This document shows positions 34,211 to 43,396 of a DNA stretch of 64,000 nt, piece by piece. The notes beneath the pieces are model-generated. The model was not told the DNA's origin and searched no databases. It was given only the letters and a program-made list of their open reading frames with translations. This stretch comes from Neobacillus niacini (GTDB lineage: Bacteria > Bacillota > Bacilli > Bacillales > Cytobacillaceae): the NCBI RefSeq assembly GCF_023715785.1, contig NZ_JAMBOX010000002.1:186001-250000 (forward strand), written 5' to 3'. A program made the position numbers and the translations under genes. How positions within the stretch are numbered: position 1 is the first letter of the stretch; each line of letters opens with the position of its first letter.

Positions 34211-36428
34211 TATTGTCCTATATATTTGGGCGTTTTTTCTAACATTTGCGCTTAGCGGTATCTTAACCTTTTTCATGTCAGGCCAACGATACATACATCA
34301 GGACTATTTCCACACTCCTGAATTTCAATCAGAGCTTGATCAAATTGCCAGCTATTTGGCCATGTTTGAACTGAACAAGACCACACCGGAAGAGGCGAAA
34401 GCAGCGATTACTGTCAGTGCGGAAGAAATTGACGAGCACCGCTATCGCTATGGAGATTTGGATTCGCAAATTTCCAACATTAAAGCGCAATACGAAACTC
34501 GGATTCAGGATGCATTAGCGTCCAATAATGAAGAAGTCGCCACTGCCTATATAAAGGAAAGAGACACAAAGATAGATGATATCAGTAAAAATTTCTCAAG
34601 TGACGATCATGTTCGGCAAAAGATCCTCAAGGAAAAAGAAGTGAAAATCGATAAGTTTTTTAAGGAACGGAACCAATATCTTGCAGATTTTTCAAGATAC
34701 AGCAAAACCTTTACCTATTATTATAAAGACCCGAATACAGGGGAGGTCCATACAAATCTATCAGATCCCGACCAAGGAAGCTTGAAGCAAAGTGGCATGC
34801 TATATGTGACCGACTTTTCGATTCCGAGAGACTACTTCATCCATTTCGGTTCCGGAGGGTATGAAGATATTTCTGAAGCATTAACGGCAGCAAACAACAA
34901 CGTGTCGTTTGAAGGACAGCTTGCGATTGCCAAAAACCTTGAAGATTCCAACTTTATTATGAGGGAATACAACAACTATAAACAAAATCAATCCATCATG
35001 CTTGTCTATGTCTTGGCAAGTGGAGTCGTTCTATTATTGTGCCTATTTTTTTCAAGAAGAATGGCCGGAGTGAATGCGGCTTTGGGGAAATGGCGGCCTT
35101 ATTACAACAAGCTTCCAATTGACATCAGGGCGGCACTGTTCGCGGTAGTGGCGATCATTGCTGTCATTACAATGGCTGTCATGAGTGACAGTATTTCATA
35201 TCTCCCGCTAAACCCTTATCTTTCTAATGTAGTGGAAATTGTCTTCACTCTGGCCATCGCTGCTTTATTGGTCATGATTGCGAATATTCAGTTGAAATTT
35301 TTGATGATTGATCTCAAGGATTGGCCTAATCTGAAAATCCAATGGGAAAAGAGTCTGATGAAAAAGTCCTGGAAACTGACAAAGCAATTTTTCATTTCTG
35401 TGAAAGAAAGTCTAGTTGAAGCGTTTCTTGTTCAGAGTATCGGTGTACAGGTGTTCATTCTGTTGGCGGCTGTATTTTTTATAGGAATGGCGTCTTTCAT
35501 GACTGCAATAAATCCGATATTTATCCTATTTTATCTAGTGTTGCTGGCGGCAGCCGGCGTCCCGCTTGGCATGTTCCTGCTCAAAAAAATCGGTTATTTT
35601 AACCGAATTGTGAAAAAAACAAACGAACTGGCTGAGGGGAAACTGGGGGAAGATCTGCCTGTCAAAGGGAAATCGGTGTTTGCCACGCTTGCTGGCAACA
35701 TCAATGTTTTGAAACAGGGAGTAAAGCAATCCCAGTCGGAGCAAGCCAAGAGTGAACGACTGAAAACAGAGCTGATCTCCAACGTCAGCCATGATTTAAG
35801 AACGCCACTGACATCCATTATTACGTATACGCAGCTGTTGAAGGAGAGCGGCTTATCGGAGGACGAACGGAAAGCGTATCTTGAAATTATTGACAGAAAA
35901 TCAAAGCGGTTAAAGGCATTAATCGATGATTTATTTGAAGTATCAAAAATGGCCACTGGCAACATCGAACTTGTCAAGGAGCGAGTCGATCTCAACCAGC
36001 TGTTGGAGCAGGCGCTTGCCGAATATGACGAAACGATTCAGGCGTCGAGCCTGCAATTTCGGGTGACGAAAGCAGCCGATCCCGTTTATGCCATGGTGGA
36101 CGGACAAAAGATCTGGCGCGTGTTTGATAACTTAATCGGCAATATCTTGAAATATTCATTAGAAAATTCACGGGTTTATATTTCGATTGTAACCCAAGAG
36201 AATCAAGCGGTCCTTACATTTAAAAACGTTTCAAAATATGAGCTAAGCGACAATGCCGACGAACTGTATGAACGGTTCAAGCGCGGCGATACGTCACGCC
36301 ATACGGATGGATCTGGCCTCGGACTTGCGATTGTCAAATCCATTATCGACCTTCATGAAGGCAAAATGGACATCGAGGCGGATGGGGACTTGTTTAAAGT
36401 GACGATTACGTTATGGATGGAGAGCTAA
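34188..36428 (+). CDS. Large polytopic sensor histidine kinase
   Basis: A 746-residue kinase. The first helix is at about 8-28. An extracytoplasmic region of about 240 residues follows, rich in charged helices (KERDTKIDDISKNF). A cluster of helices then occurs at about 265-285, 310-330, 340-362, 418-440 and 445-467, and a HAMP-like linker. HisKA with phospho-His in SNVSHDLRTPLTSIITY lies near 538 and the ATP domain has LIGNILKYS and GSGLGLAIVKSI. The start is taken as TTG 34188, which keeps the first helix, with GGTGG upstream; it overlaps the regulator by 23 bp. An ATG at 34275 would lose that helix. The signal is unknown; an envelope signal is likely. Confidence 0.85.
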   Translation: MATRWKSSIVLYIWAFFLTFALSGILTFFMSGQRYIHQDYFHTPEFQSELDQIASYLAMFELNKTTPEEAKAAITVSAEEIDEHRYRYGDLDSQISNIKAQYETRIQDALASNNEEVATAYIKERDTKIDDISKNFSSDDHVRQKILKEKEVKIDKFFKERNQYLADFSRYSKTFTYYYKDPNTGEVHTNLSDPDQGSLKQSGMLYVTDFSIPRDYFIHFGSGGYEDISEALTAANNNVSFEGQLAIAKNLEDSNFIMREYNNYKQNQSIMLVYVLASGVVLLLCLFFSRRMAGVNAALGKWRPYYNKLPIDIRAALFAVVAIIAVITMAVMSDSISYLPLNPYLSNVVEIVFTLAIAALLVMIANIQLKFLMIDLKDWPNLKIQWEKSLMKKSWKLTKQFFISVKESLVEAFLVQSIGVQVFILLAAVFFIGMASFMTAINPIFILFYLVLLAAAGVPLGMFLLKKIGYFNRIVKKTNELAEGKLGEDLPVKGKSVFATLAGNINVLKQGVKQSQSEQAKSERLKTELISNVSHDLRTPLTSIITYTQLLKESGLSEDERKAYLEIIDRKSKRLKALIDDLFEVSKMATGNIELVKERVDLNQLLEQALAEYDETIQASSLQFRVTKAADPVYAMVDGQKIWRVFDNLIGNILKYSLENSRVYISIVTQENQAVLTFKNVSKYELSDNADELYERFKRGDTSRHTDGSGLGLAIVKSIIDLHEGKMDIEADGDLFKVTITLWMES

Positions 36429-36457
36429 GGGTTAGAAAAAGAGAGGGGATTGGCAAG

Positions 36458-36970
36458 ATGGTAGTGGATTTCTCAGAGATTTATTCTCTGTTTTATAAAC
36501 GGCTGTACCTGAACGCATATTCAATTACTAGGGATCGATATTATGCGGAGGATATTGTCCAAGAGACGTTTATTAAGGCAATGAACAAACTGGATACCAT
36601 TGAAGATGTGCGAAAAATGGGGGCTTGGTTATCGGTAATAGCCACCCGGACGGCGATTGATTTTATCCGCAGGGAAAAGAAACGGAAAGGTGTCCTGATG
36701 GACCAGGAAACGCTGGAGTTCATCGGCAAAGAAATGAACCAAAATGTGCTCCAAGAGGTCGAGGCATCCTGTTTGTTTGACCAAATTAAAACGGCCGCTG
36801 GCAAACTGTCCCGCGAACAGCAGGGGCTGTTGACACTAAAGGTGTTGAAGGGGCTGAAGGAAGAGGAAATCGCCCATTTATTGCAACTCAACCCATGCAC
36901 CGTAAAGACCAAGATTTATCGGGCAAGGAAAAAACTAAAAACGCTTGTGTTTGAGACGAAAATTGCATGA
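36458..36970 (+). CDS. ECF-type RNA polymerase sigma factor
   Basis: A 170-residue sigma-70 family protein. Region 2 covers about 10-80 (YAEDIVQETFIKAMNKL, WLSVIATRTAIDFIRREKKR); region 4 about 108-160 (EEEIAHLLQLNPCTVKTKIY then RARKKLK). ATG 36458 with GAGGGG upstream is chosen; the frame is also open from 36413 inside the kinase gene. It follows the kinase by 29 bp and a strong terminator comes right after it. No anti-sigma gene is linked, so its control may come from the two-component system transcribing it. Confidence 0.85.
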   Translation: MVVDFSEIYSLFYKRLYLNAYSITRDRYYAEDIVQETFIKAMNKLDTIEDVRKMGAWLSVIATRTAIDFIRREKKRKGVLMDQETLEFIGKEMNQNVLQEVEASCLFDQIKTAAGKLSREQQGLLTLKVLKGLKEEEIAHLLQLNPCTVKTKIYRARKKLKTLVFETKIA

Positions 36971-36980
36971 CATTTCGAAA

Positions 36981-37006
36981 GAAGCTGCCTTTGGCAGCTT
37001 TTTTTG
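36981..37006 (+). terminator. Terminator after the sigma factor
   Basis: AAGCTGCC, loop TTT, GGCAGCTT, then T-run. Confidence 0.9.
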
Positions 37007-37158
37007 TACTTTTGCTACTGTAGATAATTTTAACATCTTACTAAAAATGTAAATTTATTTCAATTTAAAAATTTTTGTTGCTATAATAAAAATGGTAAAT
37101 AATTGAAATTAATCCTGATACTACTATATACATATTATAGAAGATAGAGGGAATCTAT

Positions 37159-37466
37159 ATGATACAATCAATTCATCGAGCCTTGACCATTATTGACTAT
37201 CTTAGTAAAAAGAAAAGTGTTTTAGGAGTAACAGAATTAGCTGAAAAGCTGGGGCTTAATAAAAGTTCGATTTCGGATATTAACCACACTAGTCTCGCAT
37301 GGCGTCCCCAATCTTTAACCATCTTGGAGAAGTGAAGGGTGCAGTTAGTATTTCTGGTCCAACCATACGAATGACAGAAACAAGATTAGAAGAGTTAAGG
37401 ATAAAAGGTAATGCTATTGTTATGAAAAGGCATGATAATCATACATGTCTTTTTTTGTCAAAATAA
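37159..37466 (+). pseudogene. IclR family regulator, deleted and frameshifted
   Basis: The first 40 or so codons from ATG 37159 read IQSIHRALTIIDYLSKKKSV and TELAEKLGLNKSSI, a clear IclR helix-turn-helix. The frame then loses similarity. About 37290 onward, in the -1 frame, RMASPIFNHLGEVKGAVSIS with GPTIRMTE is the C-terminal part of the IclR effector domain, ending at TAA 37464. The central roughly 150 residues are gone. It lies upstream of the creatininase and permease genes, so their dedicated regulator is probably lost. The rest of 37007-37718 is AT-rich and holds no gene I can support. Confidence 0.85.
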
Positions 37467-37718
37467 TTGGTTGAAGATTCAGAAAATATAATTGAATTCA
37501 AACTTACTAGATGGTATTATTTCCTTATTAAAAATTTTTCCAGAACACAGTTTCATAATAAGCAACAATGATTAACCGAATAGAATATCACATTTTTTTA
37601 GAAATGTAGGAAAGGTAGCGGAATAGAAAGGAAGTGTTGCTTAGAAAATTGATATGTTCATACCGATTCATATTAAAAAATGTAAATTATCAAATATAAA
37701 AAAAAGGGAGTGCTAGCA

Positions 37719-38504
37719 ATGAACAAAAGATTAATGTCTAAAATGACTTGGATGGAGGTAAGAGATGCCGTAGAAAAAGGAGTCGGAGTCATTCTGCCCA
37801 TCGGCGCAACGGAACAGCATGGACCCCATATGCCCCTATGTACGGATGCACTTCTTTCAGAGAGAATGGCCCTTGACGTTGCAAAGGAAACAGATTTATT
37901 GGTAGCACCTACTGTGTGTTATGGATTTCGCTCGCGTCCTTGTACAGGTGGTGGCCAGACCTTCCCAGGAACAATTTCTGTAAGGGGCTCAACCTTGACC
38001 GCGATCATTACGGATGTTGTGCATGAATTTATCAGGACGGGCTTCAGGAAAATCGTCCTATTTAATTGGCATTTTGAGAATTCAAATTTTATTTATGATG
38101 CTGCGTACAATGTTTACGAAGATACAAAGCGAGATTATCCCGATTTAAAGTTGCTTATTATCGAAACACCCTTTAGTGATTTAAAGCCTGAAACAATGGA
38201 GTATGTGTTTGAGGGACAATTCCCAGGTTGGGGGATTGAGCATGCTTCTATTTTTGAAACATCTGTGATGATGTATGTTGCCCCTGAGTTAGTGGATTTT
38301 TCGAAGGCGATAGACGATCAAGCGGAATACTATCCATTTTACGACATGCTGCCGATTCCAAAGAGAATTACAGCAGAGAGCGGCATCCTGTGGAAAGCAA
38401 CCTTAGCAACGAAGGAAAAGGGCGAAGTGGTTTGGAAGGAAATTAGTAAGACCTTGATTGATTCTGTAAATATGGAATTTAAAAGGTGGGAAAAGGAGAA
38501 CTAG
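37719..38504 (+). CDS. Creatininase family amidohydrolase
   Basis: A 261-residue creatininase-fold metal enzyme. The first metal site is in GATEQHGPHMPLCTD near residues 30-44 (Glu, His, Asp). NWHFEN near 113-118 supplies the second His and Glu, a pattern closer to true creatinine amidohydrolase (NGHYEN) than to MftE-type relatives. GIEHASIFETSVMM near 175 gives the last Glu. The reaction would be creatinine to creatine. ATG 37719 has AAGGGAG upstream. The gene pairs with the NCS1 permease 137 bp downstream, like creatinine enzyme and transporter genes elsewhere. Other substrates remain possible. Confidence 0.8.
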   Translation: MNKRLMSKMTWMEVRDAVEKGVGVILPIGATEQHGPHMPLCTDALLSERMALDVAKETDLLVAPTVCYGFRSRPCTGGGQTFPGTISVRGSTLTAIITDVVHEFIRTGFRKIVLFNWHFENSNFIYDAAYNVYEDTKRDYPDLKLLIIETPFSDLKPETMEYVFEGQFPGWGIEHASIFETSVMMYVAPELVDFSKAIDDQAEYYPFYDMLPIPKRITAESGILWKATLATKEKGEVVWKEISKTLIDSVNMEFKRWEKEN

Positions 38505-38641
38505 ACAGGTCCTATTTATGCTGAATAGCATACAGGTGAAAGACCTGAAAGTTGGTGTCGCAATACTAGCCGACAGTAAGGAATTCACTGGAGGCAAGGG
38601 TTATAATTGTTGGTTTTCGATAAATTTCGAGGGGGAAAATA

Positions 38642-40069
38642 ATGATCAATTTTCAGCCAAAACCAGAACATGATCTTTATAGCGAATCGTTGGCTCCAGT
38701 AGATTTTTCTAAAAGAACAATTAGTCCATTTGGTCTTGGTATTATTTGGTTTGGTATTGCAGTGCAGGTAACAAGCTTTGTCGTTATGACACCTTTGGTA
38801 CAGTATTATACGGTAGGAGAACTTGTCTGGATAAATCTGATTGGTCAGCTGCTAGTGTGTTTAGCATGTTTTGTCACACAGGAAATTGGGCTGAAATATG
38901 GAGTTTCTTTCGCCACGACGATAACGTCGGTGGTAGGACCGCTTGGCGGAAAGATTGTTGGGCTTGTGCGAGCGTTGCCTGCCATTATATTTGTGGGATT
39001 AAACGGTTTTATGGGGGCAACTGCCGTAAACATGTTTATGGATTCTGTGTTTGGATTTAGTAATATGGTAGTTGCCATCATTATTAACGCAGCACTTCTA
39101 ATATTGGTAACAATTACTGGTGCCAAAGGAATTGAGCGATTTACTTCATTTGCCGCACCGTTGATGATCATCATTGGTGGTATTATGTTCTATAAGTTGA
39201 TGAATACCCATGGTGTTACCATTATAGACATTTGGGACCTTGGCCAGACAGGTGAAAGTAAAAACTGGCTTTATGGTTTTGGTGTTTGTTTAGGTGGTTA
39301 TGCAGCTGTTGCCATGGGATTTAACGATTTCACCAAGGATGCCAAGGTGAAAAATGGCGACATGAAAAAAGCTGCAAGAAATCATTTGATTTCATACAGT
39401 TTATTGTCTGCGCCTGCATTTATGTTTTTTACGATGATTGGTATAATAGCAGTTGTTTTAGTACCCGGCATGACTGGTGCGGAAGTGCTCCCGTATCTTA
39501 CAGATTTAGTAGCCGGTGGGAATAATTTTATCATCGCCATATTGGCCATTTTTGTATTCGTCGCACAATTATCAACAAATACTGCCGCAAATCTTTTCCC
39601 TTCCGTGTATGTCATATGTGCACTTGCCCCTAAGAAGCTTAATTTCAAGGTAGCCACTGTCATTGTGGGCGTGCTTGCGTTTGTTTTACAGCCTTGGAAT
39701 TTTGGCCCAATATTAGACGTGTTTCTAGCTGTGTTTGGTGCAGCAGGCGGTCCGGCATTAGGAATCATCGCCGTAGATTACTACTACTTCAGAAAGCGAA
39801 AATTAAGTCTTGGTGATTTATTTAACAGCAAAGGGAAATATTCCTACTGGCATGGAATTAACCTGGTAGCCATGTCTTGCTATCTATTAGGTATTGTAAT
39901 CGGCCTGCTGTTCCTTGATTATAATTACTTTGTTTCCTTAGCGGCAACATCTGTTCTTTATATAGTTGCAGGCAATCTGTTTGGGAAGAAGTTCCCGGTA
40001 ATGGTTACTGAAACGGCCGAGAATATTACCGATTTTACAATCAATGAGGATCCTAAGGTAACTATGTAG
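38642..40069 (+). CDS. NCS1 family permease (cytosine/purine/creatinine type)
   Basis: A 475-residue transporter with about 12 helices. The N-terminus LAPVDFSKRTISPFGLGIIW and the segments GAKGIERFTSFAAPLMIIIG and YGFGVCLGGYAAVAMGFNDF mark the NCS1 (CodB-like) family, which moves nucleobases, allantoin, hydantoins or creatinine with cations. ATG 38642 has GAGGGGG upstream. Next to a creatininase, creatinine or a related cyclic amide is the likely cargo. The 137-bp gap before it carries a small open frame (38519-38674) I do not accept as a gene. Confidence 0.85.
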   Translation: MINFQPKPEHDLYSESLAPVDFSKRTISPFGLGIIWFGIAVQVTSFVVMTPLVQYYTVGELVWINLIGQLLVCLACFVTQEIGLKYGVSFATTITSVVGPLGGKIVGLVRALPAIIFVGLNGFMGATAVNMFMDSVFGFSNMVVAIIINAALLILVTITGAKGIERFTSFAAPLMIIIGGIMFYKLMNTHGVTIIDIWDLGQTGESKNWLYGFGVCLGGYAAVAMGFNDFTKDAKVKNGDMKKAARNHLISYSLLSAPAFMFFTMIGIIAVVLVPGMTGAEVLPYLTDLVAGGNNFIIAILAIFVFVAQLSTNTAANLFPSVYVICALAPKKLNFKVATVIVGVLAFVLQPWNFGPILDVFLAVFGAAGGPALGIIAVDYYYFRKRKLSLGDLFNSKGKYSYWHGINLVAMSCYLLGIVIGLLFLDYNYFVSLAATSVLYIVAGNLFGKKFPVMVTETAENITDFTINEDPKVTM

Positions 40070-40220
40070 TTAATATATTATGAATATTCGGAATTATAAG
40101 TTGAATGTGATGTATTGTATGAAAAGAGAAAGAAAGGCATTTAATGCGGAAAAAGAGCTTCTATTTAAGCCCTACTGGTTATTTTTCTTGCATAATAGCT
40201 AGAACAAGGGAGTTGAGACA

Positions 40221-40541
40221 TTGGATATTTTAGTAGAAAATAAATGGATCATCTTAGTTACCCTTGAGGTGCTAGCATGGGCGTCAATCTTTTTCCTTCT
40301 TTATGCTCGGTACAGATTAAAATCAGACACCTGGTTTAAGGTTGCTACGGTTTTGACTGTCATTACAGGTGTGATTCCACAAGTGTTAATGGGGATCGTC
40401 AATTTCATTTTCGCAAAAAAAGTGGATCTATTTACGGTGATCATTTTGGTGCTGATAATATACGGATTTACTATTGGAAAAAAACATATAAAAAAGCTGG
40501 ATACTTGGGCACAGAATAAATTTACCAGGCAGGAAAATTAA
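40221..40541 (+). CDS. Small membrane protein of unknown function
   Basis: A 106-residue protein from TTG 40221, with AGGGAG upstream at good spacing. Three membrane helices are visible, at about 10-28 (ILVTLEVLAWASIFFLLY), 40-65 and 72-88, and a basic tail (KKHIKKLDTWAQNKF). I do not recognise the family. It follows the NCS1 permease after 151 bp with no terminator seen between, so it might be cotranscribed, but nothing ties its role to transport. Confidence 0.72.
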   Translation: MDILVENKWIILVTLEVLAWASIFFLLYARYRLKSDTWFKVATVLTVITGVIPQVLMGIVNFIFAKKVDLFTVIILVLIIYGFTIGKKHIKKLDTWAQNKFTRQEN

Positions 40542-40647
40542 TACTTAACTCTTTAAGGTGATAGGCATAAAAAACGATATGGACATTCCGGATTTATTTT
40601 TTAATTATAAGCAAAATAAGAGGGCGAAACAGAAAGGAGGTTAAATA

Positions 40648-40788
40648 ATGTCAAAGAAAAAGTTAACGCCCTCACCGGATGTAGACCAAAAGAAATTATT
40701 GGATGATAAGGTGAAGAAAGCCCGGGCCAACAACTTTGAAGATGACCATGTGCGCCGAGTCACTCCGAATGGAGCAGATGGGCAATAG
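40648..40788 (+). CDS. Small hydrophilic protein, unknown
   Basis: A 46-residue ORF (starts MSKKKLTPSPDVDQKKLLDD, ends RVTPNGADGQ). It is preceded by AAAGGAGG at ideal distance and followed by a strong terminator, which together make a real gene likely. It is highly charged, without a signal or membrane segment. Function not recognised. A 21-codon open frame (40579-40644) just upstream overlaps its ribosome binding site and could be a leader, but I would not call it. Confidence 0.6.
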   Translation: MSKKKLTPSPDVDQKKLLDDKVKKARANNFEDDHVRRVTPNGADGQ

Positions 40789-40812
40789 CAATTGGTGCCA
40801 ATCGTCTTCAAT

Positions 40813-40846
40813 AAAAAAACGAAGGGGAAGCTCTCCTTCGTTTTTT
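40813..40846. terminator. Bidirectional terminator
   Basis: AAAAAACGAAGG and CCTTCGTTTTTT arms serve the small gene on the left and the SGNH gene on the minus strand. Confidence 0.88.
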
Positions 40847-41651
40847 ACGTTTTCCGGTATTGGTGCCTTAACTGGTAAATCATTTGCTCAGAAATGGCCG
40901 CGTACCCTTTTGGGCTCGGATGAATCCTGTCTGTAGAAAGGTTATCAAGATTATCTCTATTAATCACCTTGGTTGTTTCGACCACAATGCTTGAGGCGAG
41001 TTGGTTGGCAGTTTCGTAGATTATAAGATTCCATTTCGGCAGCAGCTGATCAGCAAGGGTGTACAGGCTGTCAGTCGGTGGAATTGGGTTATACTGTTCG
41101 AGAAGCACAATAGTAGCGCCAGGATTGATCCTATTTATTTTTGCCGATATGTCGGTTAAATTTTTTGAAAAATGGTCCTGTAGTTGATGAAAAGATTGGA
41201 TCACCGTTGTCAGGTCCCGTTTGTCCGCCGCATGGAGAATATCATTTCCGCCAATATTGATCGTAATGATGTCAGCGTGCCGAATGGCTTCATCAAACTT
41301 TCCCGCTTGAACGAGTTCGTTTAATTCTCCGCTGGTTAGACCGTTTATTCCCTCATTTTGAATGTAGATCGGTTTATTAATTTGCTGTCCCAATTTTTCC
41401 GAGAATTGCGTGACTAAGTTTTCATTTTGCCCCGCGCCAAAACCGCGAATCACTGAATCCCCTAGCGCCAAATGGTTGATTTGTGCCGCCTTCGTATCTC
41501 GAAAGAAATCGATATAGGAGACTTTTGCAGATGCGGATTGAACTGTTTGTTTTTTCAGTTTATGGATTTGATAGTACGGATAATAGAACCATGAAGCCAT
41601 TCCAAGGCCAATGACTGCCACTGATACAATCAAATACTTCAACACTTTCAT
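40845..41651 (-). CDS. SGNH/GDSL-type esterase or lipase, membrane-anchored
   Basis: A 268-residue protein with an N-terminal membrane segment (about 5-22), then an SGNH hydrolase domain. Block I with the nucleophile Ser is LALGDSVIRGFGAG near residue 65. Block III Asn is in NIGGNDILHA near 130. Block V with catalytic Asp and His is STDRIHPSPKGY near 247. It resembles YpmR-like lipases of bacilli and should act outside the membrane on esters or acyl groups. AGAGGTG precedes the ATG. Substrate unknown. Confidence 0.85.
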   Translation of the reverse strand: MKVLKYLIVSVAVIGLGMASWFYYPYYQIHKLKKQTVQSASAKVSYIDFFRDTKAAQINHLALGDSVIRGFGAGQNENLVTQFSEKLGQQINKPIYIQNEGINGLTSGELNELVQAGKFDEAIRHADIITINIGGNDILHAADKRDLTTVIQSFHQLQDHFSKNLTDISAKINRINPGATIVLLEQYNPIPPTDSLYTLADQLLPKWNLIIYETANQLASSIVVETTKVINRDNLDNLSTDRIHPSPKGYAAISEQMIYQLRHQYRKT

Positions 41652-41779
41652 TCTATCACCTCTTAATTTTCCTATTATAACAGGGAAAAATAGCAGTGGT
41701 AATTAGGAGGTTATTTCCAATTTATGCGTTTAATCGGGCTGCCAATGGTTAAAAATAAGGTAAAAATTAGGTTTGGCGT

Positions 41780-42340
41780 GTGGTTAATTTGAACTTTATT
41801 GTTGAAGCCTTCATTCTTTTGATTACAAGCGTGGTACTACTTCGATTTACCGGGAAAAAATCAGTTGCCAAGATGACTAATTTGGAAACGGTAATTATTT
41901 TAGCAATTGGGACGACTATGGGGCATGCCATAAAGGAACATAAGTTTTGGCAGGTCATTCTCATTTTGATCTTTTTTGGTTTGTTTTTGGTGATTTTTCA
42001 AAAAATCCAAATGAAATCCAGCAAGATTGAACGGTATATGACTGGCGAAGCAACTTTGGTGATTAATAATGGAAAATTTATAATGGAAAACTTGAGAAAG
42101 CTCAGAATGTCGGAAGGTCAGCTGGAAATGCGCCTAAGGCAGAAAGGAATTTCGTATGTTTCTGATGTCAAAATTGGAACCATTGAATTGGATGGCGAAT
42201 TCGGGTACGAACTGATGCCTCATGCAAAACCGATCACGCAGGAGCAGCTGTTGCAGATTTTGGGTAAACAAGAGAGCGAAGGTCGAACCGAGGCAAAAGG
42301 GGAGAATATCTTTGAACAGGTCGTTAAAAATAATAAATAA
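41780..42340 (+). CDS. DUF421 family membrane protein (YetF-like, short form)
   Basis: A 186-residue protein with two or three N-terminal helices (FIVEAFILLITSVVLLRFTG, VILILIFFGLFLVIF) and a soluble domain (GEATLVINNGKFIMENLRKL, LRMSEGQLEMRLRQKGI) typical of DUF421, whose function is unclear. It is shorter than YetF, lacking part of the N-terminal helices. The start is uncertain: GTG 41780 has a weak site, TTG 41789 overlaps the stop of a 22-codon frame beginning at ATG 41723, which has a good AGGAGG site, so translation may be coupled to that leader. Confidence 0.75.
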   Translation: MVNLNFIVEAFILLITSVVLLRFTGKKSVAKMTNLETVIILAIGTTMGHAIKEHKFWQVILILIFFGLFLVIFQKIQMKSSKIERYMTGEATLVINNGKFIMENLRKLRMSEGQLEMRLRQKGISYVSDVKIGTIELDGEFGYELMPHAKPITQEQLLQILGKQESEGRTEAKGENIFEQVVKNNK

Positions 42341-42371
42341 GGGCGTCTAAGAGTCTTGACGCCCTAAATTT
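42340..42371. terminator. Bidirectional terminator
   Basis: GGGCGTC and GACGCCC arms with flanking A/T runs between the convergent DUF421 and metallo-hydrolase genes. Confidence 0.85.
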
Positions 42372-42372
42372 T

Positions 42373-43284
42373 TTATATAACAGTTTCGCCTATCATGAGA
42401 ACCTTTAGCTGTCCCTGTGGAAGGCTCAGTCTATTCCATTCCCTGGTTAGCCGCTCGAGTGCTTCCGGCCCGGTATCATCCGCCAACCGGTACGCCCCGT
42501 AATGCATCGGCACAAACATCTTACCGCCAAGCTCTAGGAAAGCTTTAATACTATCCTCCGGGTTAATATGCGAATCCTTCATAAACCACTCTGGCTCATA
42601 AGCCCCAATCGGCATAAACACGGTGCCAATAGTAAACCTACGGCCAATCTCCTTAAACCCGGAAAAATAACCGGTGTCGCCGACAAAATACATCGTTTCA
42701 CTGTGACCTTCAAAAATGAACCCACCCCAGTGGGAGGTATTCATATCAGTCATCGTCCGGCGCGTCCAATGCTGTGCCGGTACAAAATGGACTTTAATTC
42801 CTTCATAATCAATGCTGTCCCACCAATTCATTTCGATTACCTTTTTATAGCCTTTTTTTACAAAAAGCGATTTTAAGCCGGCAGGAACGAAATACTGCGG
42901 ATTGCCCTTTACCTTTTTCAAGGTTGGGAAGTCCAGATGGTCATAGTGGCCATGAGAGATCACGACCACATCCATTTCAGGCAGTTCCTCCAAGGCCAGA
43001 CCTGGCGTCGTTAACCGCTTTTGGAAGCCCATCCGCTGTGCCCAGACCGGGTCCGTTAAAATATTTAGCCCGCTCAATTGAATGAAAAATGTGGAGTGGC
43101 CAATCCACGTATACGAGGTGCGGCTGCGGTTTTCTCGGATTTCTTCCACCCGTTTAATCGGTGATTGTGGAATTTGAACCGATAAATCCTTCACCTTACT
43201 CCGTCTTTCCTTGTTCCACTTCAGCATATCCTTAAATGATTTAGCATTTGACACATTGTCCAAATTCGCATACCGTTTGCGCAT
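42373..43284 (-). CDS. Metallo-beta-lactamase fold hydrolase (NAPE-PLD/UlaG-like)
   Basis: A 303-residue protein. The zinc motif HGHYDHLD lies near residue 126; WIGHSTFFIQLSGLNILTDP near 75 is the strand pair ahead of it, VPAQHWTRRT near 183 and FVGDTGYF near 209 give further metal ligands, and PMHYGAYRL near 275 the last His. This pattern is that of the NAPE-hydrolysing phospholipase D-like branch. The likely reaction is phosphodiester hydrolysis, with unknown substrate. ATG 43284 with AGGTG upstream is preferred to the longer frame that would run into the divergent pepF promoter. Confidence 0.82.
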   Translation of the reverse strand: MRKRYANLDNVSNAKSFKDMLKWNKERRSKVKDLSVQIPQSPIKRVEEIRENRSRTSYTWIGHSTFFIQLSGLNILTDPVWAQRMGFQKRLTTPGLALEELPEMDVVVISHGHYDHLDFPTLKKVKGNPQYFVPAGLKSLFVKKGYKKVIEMNWWDSIDYEGIKVHFVPAQHWTRRTMTDMNTSHWGGFIFEGHSETMYFVGDTGYFSGFKEIGRRFTIGTVFMPIGAYEPEWFMKDSHINPEDSIKAFLELGGKMFVPMHYGAYRLADDTGPEALERLTREWNRLSLPQGQLKVLMIGETVI

Positions 43285-43396
43285 AGTTTCACCTAATATT
43301 CTTTTAAAAAAATTATAACAACAATCAGGGAAAGCATCAAAATTTATTAACATAATGGTAAAATTAAGGGACATTCAACTAAAGGGGGATGCAAAA

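Noticed and set aside
38519..38674. Open frame of about 51 codons between creatininase and NCS1 permease, and a possible riboswitch there
   Set aside because: No ribosome site, overlaps the permease start, and no riboswitch core (purine, guanidine, others) could be matched.
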